37,372 nt of DNA. Origin: Anaerolineae bacterium (GTDB lineage Bacteria; Chloroflexota; Anaerolineae; Anaerolineales; UBA4823). The notes below the pieces were generated by a model that searched no databases, was not told the origin of the DNA, and saw nothing but the letters and a program-made list of their open reading frames with translations. Positions 31,087-37,372 of the stretch are shown here, one piece after another; position 1 is the stretch's first letter; every line of letters starts with the position of its first letter. Location: the NCBI GenBank assembly GCA_003130835.1, contig QEXX01000152.1, positions 1 to 37,372 on the forward strand, in the 5' to 3' direction. Both the position numbers and the translations under genes were made by a program.

Positions 31087-32226
31087 ATGTCAAAAAGATT
31101 CCTTTTCATCATTAGCATTCTCATCGTATTCAGCCTGACTCTGGGTGCCTGTGCGCAACCCAAGCCAACCACCCTCAAAGTTGCCATTTTGGCGCCCTTG
31201 AGCGGTGCGGTACCGACCTTTGGTGTCTCTACCCGCGATGGTGCCTTACTGGCTATCAAGGAATGGAACGCCAAAGGTGGTGTTTTGGGACGGCAGATCG
31301 AAGCGGTTGTCGAAGATAGCCAATGTGAAGCTGACCCAGCCGTCAATGCTGCCAACAAAGTCATCAACCAAGATGGCGTAAAGTATATTGTTGGTGAAGT
31401 TTGCTCAAAGGCATCCATCCCGGTGTCTGAAATTGCCGAGGAAAAGGGTGTGGTGCAAATTAGCCCCACTTCAACCAACCCCAATGTTACGTTGAAAGCT
31501 GATGGCAGCACCAAGCAATATGTCTTCCGCGCTTGCTTCATCGATCCTTTCCAGGGTCTGGTTGGCGCTTCGTTTGCCATCAACGAACTTGGTGCCAAGA
31601 CTGCGTTCATCATCCTTGATCAAGGAAACGACTACGTGCGCGGCCTAGCCGAGAACTTTGAACAAGCCTTCACCGAGAAAGGCGGGCAAATCGTTGGCAA
31701 AGAGACCTACACTTCTCAGGATACCGACTTTTCCGCCATCTTGGCTAAGGTTGCTGAAGCCAAACCCGATGTTGTCTATCTACCGGATTACTACAACATC
31801 GTGAACCTCGTCACTGCTCAAGCGAAGGAAAAAGGCATTACGGCTCCCTTCCTCGGTGGTGATGGTTGGGATTCAGCAGAACTTGATCGAGCTGCAGCGG
31901 ATGGTGGCTACTTTACCAACCACTACTCTGAGCAAGACACCCGCCCCATCGTACAACAGTGGGTGAAGAACTACCAAGCAGAATACGGCTCGGTACCAGA
32001 CGCGCTGGCAACCCTTGCCTATGACGCCATGAACTTACTCTTAGCTGCCATTCAAAACGCTGGCGTGGATGATCCTGCGAAGGTTAAGGATGCAATGGCG
32101 AGCATTAAATGGGAAGCTGTTTCAGGCACCATCACCTTTGATCAATATCACAACCCGATCAAATCCGCCGTCATCCTTCAGGTCAAAGACGGTCAGGTTA
32201 AGTACGTGACCACCGTTGCGCCTTAG
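31087..32226 (+). CDS. Branched-chain amino acid type ABC transporter, substrate-binding lipoprotein
   Basis: 379 residues, type I periplasmic-binding fold (LivJ/LivK, Peripla_BP_6). The signal (MSKRFLFIIS...) ends in the lipobox LGAC with Cys22, so the protein is tethered outside the membrane. Conserved parts: VAILAPLSGAVPTFG, GVLGRQIEAVVEDSQCEADPAVNAA and DQGNDYVRGLAENFEQAF. The family binds branched-chain amino acids but also amides, urea and aromatic acids, so the ligand is not certain. ATG at 31087 follows GGAGGAG; a TTG at 31081 would add two residues. It is separated from the permease genes by a strong hairpin that probably sets higher expression of the binding protein. Confidence 0.93.
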   Translation: MSKRFLFIISILIVFSLTLGACAQPKPTTLKVAILAPLSGAVPTFGVSTRDGALLAIKEWNAKGGVLGRQIEAVVEDSQCEADPAVNAANKVINQDGVKYIVGEVCSKASIPVSEIAEEKGVVQISPTSTNPNVTLKADGSTKQYVFRACFIDPFQGLVGASFAINELGAKTAFIILDQGNDYVRGLAENFEQAFTEKGGQIVGKETYTSQDTDFSAILAKVAEAKPDVVYLPDYYNIVNLVTAQAKEKGITAPFLGGDGWDSAELDRAAADGGYFTNHYSEQDTRPIVQQWVKNYQAEYGSVPDALATLAYDAMNLLLAAIQNAGVDDPAKVKDAMASIKWEAVSGTITFDQYHNPIKSAVILQVKDGQVKYVTTVAP

Positions 32227-32245
32227 AAGCTTTTTTGCCTAATCA

Positions 32246-32267
32246 GGGGGGCGATAGCTCGCCCCCC
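32246..32267 (+). other. Strong GC hairpin between binding protein and permease genes
   Basis: GGGGGGCGA and TCGCCCCCC form a perfect 9-bp stem with a TAGC loop, 20 bp after the binding-protein stop. It lacks a T tract directly after it. It probably protects the upstream mRNA or causes partial termination, as known for intercistronic hairpins in ABC operons. Confidence 0.75.
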
Positions 32268-32293
32268 AAATCCCTGTTTTGCAGGAACGGAAG

Positions 32294-33403
32294 ATGAACG
32301 ATGAACAATTGACAGTATTGCAACGCATGATTAAGGGGAAGTGGATTGGAAAAGGGTTTCTAGCACTTTTAGCACTAGCAATTATTTGGTGGGTTGGGGG
32401 GAAAGCAATCCAAAGTCCATCTTTGTTCTTTCAGCAAATTATCAATGGCATTCAACTGGGATTTGTGTATGCTCTCATTGCTCTCGGCTACACCATGGTC
32501 TATGGGATTGTCCGCCTGATCAACTTTGCCCATGGTGATGTGTTCATGTTTGGCGCATTTGTCAGCTTTTTTGCAGTCAGTTTATTCCAACTGCACTTGT
32601 GGCCGGTTCAGACCTTTCCCTCACTTCCACCCCTCATCGGAATTGTTATTGGGACACTTTCCGTTATTGCTTTATCCATGGTTTCCTGTGCCATCCTAGC
32701 CATGACCATCGAACGAATTGCCTATAAACCCCTACGCGATGCGCCAAGAATCTCCGCCTTAATCACAGCCATTGGCGTGTCTTTTTTCCTAGAATATTTT
32801 GGTGCCTTACCTTTCGTTTTTACCCCCAATTTCATCACGTATAAACGGCCTTTTGAGATTGTTACTTGGTATGTCAAAGACGGTATTCATCGTTTAGAAG
32901 CAGGGGCTGAAGCTCCGCCCGGCAGCGTGATTTTCTCCAACGTACTGATTATTATCATTCTTGTGTCGATTCTGTTGCTAGTGGGCTTGAATTACGTTGT
33001 GCGTCGCACCAAAATTGGAAAAGCCATGCGGGCAACAGCCTACGATAAACCAACCTCTCGTTTAATGGGGATTAACGTCGATGGAGTTATCTCGACAACC
33101 TTTGCCATCGGCGCTTCTCTAGCCGGCGCAGCTGGAGTGCTCTATGCAACTGCCTATCCGCAAGTGGTCTTCTGGATGGGCATCATTCCCGGATTAAAAG
33201 CCTTTGTTGCTGCCGTGCTTGGCGGTATTGGGAGTATCCCGGGCGCCTTTGTGGGTGCCCTGATCATGGGGCAAGCAGAAGTAATCTCCGCTGGGTATAT
33301 TTCAACCCCCATGCGCGACGCAGTGGCCTTTACGATCTTGATTCTTGTGCTCTTGATCCGGCCAACCGGAATTTTTGGCGAGCCTGAGCGTGAGAAAGCC
33401 TAA
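32294..33403 (+). CDS. livH: Branched-chain amino acid type ABC transporter permease (LivH)
   Basis: 369 residues with eight or more membrane segments. GIQLGFVYALIALGYTMVYGIVRLINFAHGDVFMFGA is the LivH N-terminal signature (read in short), and GIIPGLKAFVAAVLGGIGSIPGA is the permease-ATPase contact loop near the C terminus. ATG at 32294 follows AGGAA; the TTG at 32279 is rejected. A loop of about 35 residues (VKDGIHRLEAGAEAPPGS) between membrane segments is longer than in many LivH proteins. Confidence 0.93.
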   Translation: MNDEQLTVLQRMIKGKWIGKGFLALLALAIIWWVGGKAIQSPSLFFQQIINGIQLGFVYALIALGYTMVYGIVRLINFAHGDVFMFGAFVSFFAVSLFQLHLWPVQTFPSLPPLIGIVIGTLSVIALSMVSCAILAMTIERIAYKPLRDAPRISALITAIGVSFFLEYFGALPFVFTPNFITYKRPFEIVTWYVKDGIHRLEAGAEAPPGSVIFSNVLIIIILVSILLLVGLNYVVRRTKIGKAMRATAYDKPTSRLMGINVDGVISTTFAIGASLAGAAGVLYATAYPQVVFWMGIIPGLKAFVAAVLGGIGSIPGAFVGALIMGQAEVISAGYISTPMRDAVAFTILILVLLIRPTGIFGEPEREKA

Positions 33404-33418
33404 GGAGGAGAAGCGAAC

Positions 33419-34690
33419 ATGAAAATCGACCGTCAAACGCTCGGCTTCTGGATCGTTTTGCTAGGTTTGATTATCCTTGTCCAAGTCCTGGTGAGTTTGG
33501 GCATCTTATCTCCTTTCTGGGAGACATTGTTGAAAATCGGCGCCGTAATGTCAATCGTCAGCCTCGGATTGAACCTGATTTATGGGTTTAATGGCCAGTT
33601 TTCGCTCGGTCAATGGGGATTTTATGCCATCGGCGCTTACGCAGCCGCTGACGTGACCTATCGTTGGACGCAGATGAAAAATGCCTCCGGTCTCATGATC
33701 CTGCTCCTGGTTGTTCTCTTGGTGGGCGTGGCTCTTTACCTTGTTGCAAGATTGGTCAGCCGGCTGCGCGGTTTAGACCCGTTATCGGCTTTCGCTCTCT
33801 ACATTATCGGTGTTTTGATCGCCGCTTATATCGGCGTTCAGTTGGGTAGTCTGCTGATTAACCCGGTCACCCAGGCTCTGAGCGCACTTCCCCCCAATCT
33901 ATCCTTACAAATCGTTTATCTGCTGGCGGTCTTATTGGGTGGATTTTTAGCTGCAGAAGTCAGTTATCTGTTTGGACTCCCCGTCTTAACCCTTGGCTCC
34001 GATTACTTTGGGATTGCCACCCTCGGTTTTACCATCATTGTCAAAGTGCTGCTCGACAATTCCGATACCCTGCTCGGATTTGAGGAAATGAAGGGAGCAC
34101 GTGGCATGGTCGGTATCCCCAAAGTCACCTCTTGGCTATGGGTAGCTCTATTCCTTGTTCTGGTCATCATCATGCTGCGCAACTTGCTACACTCCAGTCA
34201 CGGTCGAGCGATCATCTCCGTAAGGGAAGATGAAATTGCTGCCAAGGCGATGGGGATTGATGTCGGCCAACAGAAAACCTTTGCCTTTGTGTTGGGGAGC
34301 TTCCTCGCCGGGCTAGCCGGAGGTTTGTACGCTCACATCAATGGATTCTTGCACCCCAACACCTTTAACTTCATCAAATCCTTTGACCCAATGATCATTG
34401 TGGTCTTCGGTGGCTTAGGCAGCATCTCAGGAACCATTATGGCAGCATTCACCTGGGCGCTTGTCCTAGAGGGTTTTCTGCGTATTCTGCTCCCAGCCGG
34501 CTTTGAAACCTGGCGCTTTGTTGTTTATCCCCTCTTCTTATTAGTCATGATGCTGCTTCGTCCGCAAGGGCTGTTCGGTGGTTTTGAGTTTCCGTACCTC
34601 CGTCAGGTTCTACCTAAACCTTACACCCCCAAGACGCAGGAACAACTCTCCCTTGTCCATGCAGTAGAAGAAGCGCCAGAAGGAGATTAA
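33419..34690 (+). CDS. livM: Branched-chain amino acid type ABC transporter permease (LivM)
   Basis: 423 residues, about ten membrane segments. SLGLNLIYGFNGQFSLGQWGFYAIGAY is the LivM signature; the ATPase contact loop is SFDPMIIVVFGGLGSISGTIMAAF. Two hydrophobic segments inserted between the conserved N-terminal part and PVLTLGSDYFGIATLGF (about residues 95-185) make it longer than many LivM proteins. ATG at 33419 has AAGGAGGAG upstream, 15 bp after livH. Its stop is 3 bp before livG. Confidence 0.93.
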   Translation: MKIDRQTLGFWIVLLGLIILVQVLVSLGILSPFWETLLKIGAVMSIVSLGLNLIYGFNGQFSLGQWGFYAIGAYAAADVTYRWTQMKNASGLMILLLVVLLVGVALYLVARLVSRLRGLDPLSAFALYIIGVLIAAYIGVQLGSLLINPVTQALSALPPNLSLQIVYLLAVLLGGFLAAEVSYLFGLPVLTLGSDYFGIATLGFTIIVKVLLDNSDTLLGFEEMKGARGMVGIPKVTSWLWVALFLVLVIIMLRNLLHSSHGRAIISVREDEIAAKAMGIDVGQQKTFAFVLGSFLAGLAGGLYAHINGFLHPNTFNFIKSFDPMIIVVFGGLGSISGTIMAAFTWALVLEGFLRILLPAGFETWRFVVYPLFLLVMMLLRPQGLFGGFEFPYLRQVLPKPYTPKTQEQLSLVHAVEEAPEGD

Positions 34691-34693
34691 GTG

Positions 34694-35557
34694 ATGACAA
34701 CACAGACCTCCCTCTCCACCCAACCATCCAGTTCAAATGGGCATCCCCTGCTAGAAGTTCAAGGGTTAACCAAAGAATTTGGTGGCTTGAAAGCTGTCAA
34801 TAATTTTGATATCTCGATCTATCCAGGCGAATTAGTCGGTCTGATTGGGCCGAACGGAGCAGGCAAGACGACTGTATTTAACCTTATCACCGGGATTTAT
34901 GTCGCCACTAGGGGCTCGATTCGCTTCAAGGGAAACCAATTAGTCGGACTGCAACCGCACGAAATCACCCGCATGGGGATTGCCCGCACGTTTCAAAACA
35001 TCCGTCTTTTTCCCACTCTAACCGTTTTGGACAACGTGCGCATTGCTTATCACACACACGCAGGCTACAGCACTTTTGACGCTATCGTCCACAACCGGCA
35101 TTATCAAAAAGCCGAGAAAGAACTCACCGAAAAAGCACAAGAATTTCTGAGCGTGTTCAATCTCCACACCCGTCAGGGCGAAATTGCGAAGAACCTGCCT
35201 TATGGGGAGCAACGTCGTCTGGAAATTGCGCGTGCCTTAGCTGCTTCTCCGCAACTGCTCTTGCTCGATGAGCCGGCGGCTGGAATGAACCCCAAAGAGG
35301 TCGTTTCGTTAATGGATCTAATCCACTTCATTCGAGAGCGATTCAACCTGACGATCCTGTTGATCGAACACCAGATGCGGGTAGTGATGGGCATTTGTGA
35401 GCGAATTACCGTAATGGACTTCGGCGAGGTGATTGCACGCGGGACACCAGAAGAGATTCAAAACAACGAAAAAGTGATCGAAGCTTACCTCGGCCGCGGC
35501 GCGGCAGCTTTATCTCAAAAACTCCAGGAGAAACGCAGTCATGTTGCTGGAAGTTAA
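34694..35557 (+). CDS. livG: Branched-chain amino acid type ABC transporter ATPase (LivG)
   Basis: 287 residues. Walker A GPNGAGKT is at 52-59, Walker B LLLLDEPAAGMN, and the signature motif reads LPYGEQRRLEIARAL, the degenerate form normal for LivG. The switch His is in LIEHQMRVV. ATG at 34694 has AGGAG 8 nt upstream; the GTG at 34691 is the alternative. The gene overlaps livF by 17 bp. Confidence 0.95.
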   Translation: MTTQTSLSTQPSSSNGHPLLEVQGLTKEFGGLKAVNNFDISIYPGELVGLIGPNGAGKTTVFNLITGIYVATRGSIRFKGNQLVGLQPHEITRMGIARTFQNIRLFPTLTVLDNVRIAYHTHAGYSTFDAIVHNRHYQKAEKELTEKAQEFLSVFNLHTRQGEIAKNLPYGEQRRLEIARALAASPQLLLLDEPAAGMNPKEVVSLMDLIHFIRERFNLTILLIEHQMRVVMGICERITVMDFGEVIARGTPEEIQNNEKVIEAYLGRGAAALSQKLQEKRSHVAGS

Positions 35558-36251
35558 GGACCTCAACGTTTATTACGGTGCCATCCATGCCCTGCAAGGG
35601 ATTAGCTTTCACCTCAACCAAGGAGAAATTGTCACTTTAATTGGCGCAAACGGAGCCGGCAAATCCACAACCCTCAACACCATCTCTGGGATTCTGCGCC
35701 CTCGCCGCGGACAAGTGCTCTTTAAGGGAGTCGACATTACCTTCACCCCTGCTGAAGAGATTGTGCGCATGGGCATTTGTCAATCCCCCGAAGGGCGAAA
35801 AATCTTTGCTACGCTCACCGTTATGGAAAATCTCGAAATGGGAGCCTATACCCAAAATAACAAAGCGGAGATTCAAAAGAACCTTGAGCGGGTCTTTCGC
35901 AGCTTCCCCCGTCTCAAAGAAAGGCAGAATCAATTAGGAGGGACGCTCTCGGGTGGAGAACAGCAAATGCTGGCAATTGGACGAGCTTTAATGTCCCGTC
36001 CGCAGGTGCTATTATTGGATGAACCTTCCATGGGGCTTTCACCGATCTTAGTGGAAGAGATTTTCAACATTATTCAAGAGATCAACTCACAAGGAACCAG
36101 CATCTTGCTGGTTGAGCAAAATGCGCAAATGGCACTTTCCGTTGCTCATCGTGGTTATGTACTTGAGACAGGAAAAATTGTTCTTGAAGGCAAATCGAGC
36201 GACCTGCTCAACAACCCGATGGTTGCAAAAGCCTATCTCGGTGCACACTAA
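35541..36251 (+). CDS. livF: Branched-chain amino acid type ABC transporter ATPase (LivF)
   Basis: 236 residues. Walker A GANGAGKST is at 35-43, the ABC signature TLSGGEQQMLAIGRAL is canonical, Walker B is VLLLDEPSMGLSP, and the switch His position reads LVEQNAQMAL, with Gln as usual in LivF. It forms the heterodimeric ATPase with LivG. It is the last gene of the operon, followed 34 bp later by a 15-bp perfect hairpin. Confidence 0.95.
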   Translation: MLLEVKDLNVYYGAIHALQGISFHLNQGEIVTLIGANGAGKSTTLNTISGILRPRRGQVLFKGVDITFTPAEEIVRMGICQSPEGRKIFATLTVMENLEMGAYTQNNKAEIQKNLERVFRSFPRLKERQNQLGGTLSGGEQQMLAIGRALMSRPQVLLLDEPSMGLSPILVEEIFNIIQEINSQGTSILLVEQNAQMALSVAHRGYVLETGKIVLEGKSSDLLNNPMVAKAYLGAH

Positions 36252-36285
36252 GCGGGCAGAATTCTTCGGCATATCCCCATGGTCA

Positions 36286-36320
36286 ACAACAAGGCTGTTC
36301 TGGTCGAACAGCCTTGTTGT
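36286..36320. terminator. 15-bp perfect hairpin after livF
   Basis: ACAACAAGGCTGTTC and its exact complement surround a 5-nt loop, TGGTC. It lies between the convergent livF and the small membrane protein gene and may end both transcripts, although neither side has a long T tract. Confidence 0.75.
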
Positions 36321-36404
36321 GTGCTATCACAAAGGGACTTCACTTCTCAAATACCCAGTCAATGGGTGCGATCGCTTCTGCCTGACATCGGTGAGGCAAA
36401 GAAA

Positions 36405-36758
36405 TCAAGCTGTGATCATCGAGCGGATATCGGGTCGATCTAACCGAAGCAAAATCCACCCCGATAAGATGATTGCCACAGCAGTAAAAAGGACAAGCTC
36501 AATATTCCAAGTGCCCTGAGGCGTCTTTGCAGCCGGGTAAAACATCATAAAGCGCACGATGATATTTAAGCCCTGCACAAAGATGCTCATGGTCAACGCC
36601 CACATGCGTCGCCGCCATAAGCCATAACCCAGAAAAACGAAAAATAACAAAGCAACGACAACAACACCAATACCGCTAAGAAGCGTGCGAGGTGGATAAA
36701 GGAGCACGGGGAAGAATTGTAATAAAATAATAGCCAGAAAGATCTTTTTCGGGGTCAT
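36405..36758 (-). CDS. Small four-helix membrane protein of unknown function
   Basis: 117 residues. Four hydrophobic segments at about 5-24, 27-47, 54-72 and 85-103; positive residues (GLWRRRMW) follow the second. No family recognised. ATG at 36758 follows GGAGAGAAAGG. It has its own consensus promoter, so it is likely a real, independently expressed gene. Confidence 0.7.
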   Translation of the reverse strand: MTPKKIFLAIILLQFFPVLLYPPRTLLSGIGVVVVALLFFVFLGYGLWRRRMWALTMSIFVQGLNIIVRFMMFYPAAKTPQGTWNIELVLFTAVAIILSGWILLRLDRPDIRSMITA

Positions 36759-36787
36759 CCTTTCTCTCCGCGCATAGGTTTTCTGTG

Positions 36788-36816
36788 ATTGTACCTTTGG
36801 ATGGCAAGCCTGTCAA
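36788..36816 (-). promoter_or_regulatory. Promoter of the small membrane protein gene
   Basis: On the minus strand TTGACA (36811-36816), a 17-bp spacer and TACAAT (36788-36793), 29 bp before the ATG. Confidence 0.85.
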
Positions 36817-36881
36817 TCATATCTGGGCTTTTCAATCCCTTCATGCTCTTGTAAAATCTTTCTGATTCGGACAACTCTAGA

Positions 36882-36887
36882 TATAAT
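36882..36887 (+). promoter_or_regulatory. -10 element directly before the last gene
   Basis: A perfect TATAAT lies only 5 nt before the ATG at 36893. Transcription would begin at or next to the start codon, giving a leaderless mRNA. The -35 is weak. Confidence 0.5.
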
Positions 36888-36892
36888 CAAGT

Positions 36893-37372
36893 ATGCTTAT
36901 GCCAACGACACAATTTTCACGAGGCGAATTTTTACGAGTCGCTATGCTCAGCTTAGGGAGCTTAGCTTTTGCTCCCCTTTCGTCCGTTTTTCAAGAAACG
37001 GGGTTTGGAAATCTGGGCCGAATTGCTACTCGGGAGTTAGACTTATACAGTCAGCCTCGCGATGATAGCCAAATCGTTGGGAAGCGCTACCGGGACCAGT
37101 TAGTCAACATTTATGAAGAGGTCATCTCCCCCAAGGGACCAGCGCACAACCCTCTCTGGTACCGCGTCTGGGGTGGGTATCTGCACTCGGCACACGTTCA
37201 AAAAGTGCGCGTTCAATTCAATCAACCACTGGCAAGGATACCCGAGGCTGGACAACTCTGTGAAGTCACCGTCCCTTATACTGCTGCTTATGAGTACAAG
37301 AACGGCTGGAAAAAGTGGGACTCATACCCCTTGTATTATGAGACCCTACATTGGGTAACCGACGTGGTCGAA
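36893..37372 (+). CDS. Exported L,D-transpeptidase-like protein, 5' part only
   Basis: 160 codons are visible and the frame is still open at the window edge. The N terminus (SRGEFLRVAMLSLGSLAFAPLSS) looks like a Tat-type signal, but with Arg-Gly where the twin Arg is expected. An SH3-like domain follows (TRELDLYSQPRDDSQIVG to WYRVWGGYLHSAHVQKV), then GQLCEVTVPYT. This layout is familiar from Chloroflexota L,D-transpeptidases, but the YkuD catalytic domain would lie outside the window. No ribosome site precedes either ATG (36893 or 36899), in line with a leaderless start. Confidence 0.65.
   Translation, partial: MLMPTTQFSRGEFLRVAMLSLGSLAFAPLSSVFQETGFGNLGRIATRELDLYSQPRDDSQIVGKRYRDQLVNIYEEVISPKGPAHNPLWYRVWGGYLHSAHVQKVRVQFNQPLARIPEAGQLCEVTVPYTAAYEYKNGWKKWDSYPLYYETLHWVTDVVE

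Noticed and set aside
31029..31613. 194-codon open frame on the minus strand
   Set aside because: A shadow of the binding-protein gene, which has clear family signatures and a lipobox.
36286..36320. Attachment site of a mobile element
   Set aside because: The 15-bp perfect repeat is inverted with a 5-nt loop between convergent genes, which fits a terminator. No integrase or target duplication is near.

Overview
The window looks like a chromosomal segment of a member of the Chloroflexota, most likely class Anaerolineae. This is inferred from three things: the mix of families (cell-shape and Min genes in one run, an L,D-transpeptidase-like surface protein with an SH3-like domain, and a lipoprotein with a Pro/Thr 'TPTPTP'-style linker), the moderate base composition judged by eye, and the absence of any plasmid, phage or transposase gene. 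No database search was possible.

Layout. (1) 1-9470, minus strand: one long run reads mreB-mreC-mreD-mrdA(PBP2)-minC-minD-minE-rodA-gltX. A tRNA-Gln(CUG) with its own promoter and a strong terminator follows. It joins lateral wall growth, division-site placement and glutamyl-tRNA synthesis. The window edge carries two units of a palindromic repeat. (2) 9568-11741, plus strand: glmS is preceded by a leader with the main conserved elements of the glmS self-cleaving ribozyme, including a pseudoknot. (3) 11746-16553: a convergent phosphodiester-glycosidase-like surface protein, then a tight plus-strand run of methyltransferase, SRAP/YedK, glycerate 2-kinase and a PflX-type radical SAM protein. 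(4) 16565-18610: proS behind a structured leader that contains an intrinsic terminator. (5) 18764-20599: a binding protein of the NMT1/NrtA type without a signal peptide, plus a two-domain sulfurtransferase. (6) 20679-28787, minus strand: a seven-gene fatty-acid beta-oxidation operon (TetR, MBL hydrolase, two acyl-CoA dehydrogenases, FadN-like fusion, thiolase, SCP2). The TetR gene leads it, behind a consensus promoter with a palindromic operator over the expected start of transcription. (7) 28812-30868: M23 lipoprotein, tRNA-Pro(GGG), a gene-free stretch, dodecin, and a promoter that runs straight into a terminator. (8) 30883-36320, plus strand: a complete branched-chain amino acid type ABC importer (binding lipoprotein, two permeases, two ATPases). 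(9) The end: a small four-helix membrane protein on the minus strand and the start of an exported L,D-transpeptidase-like protein that runs off the window.

Most genes are ordinary housekeeping or catabolic genes. The least expected signals are in RNA leaders (glmS, proS, the dodecin/Liv intergenic region), in the acyl-CoA dehydrogenase pair where one partner has lost the usual FAD and catalytic motifs, and in the cytosolic binding protein/rhodanese pair. Promoters, hairpins and start sites were read by eye from the sequence; no folding or alignment program was run.
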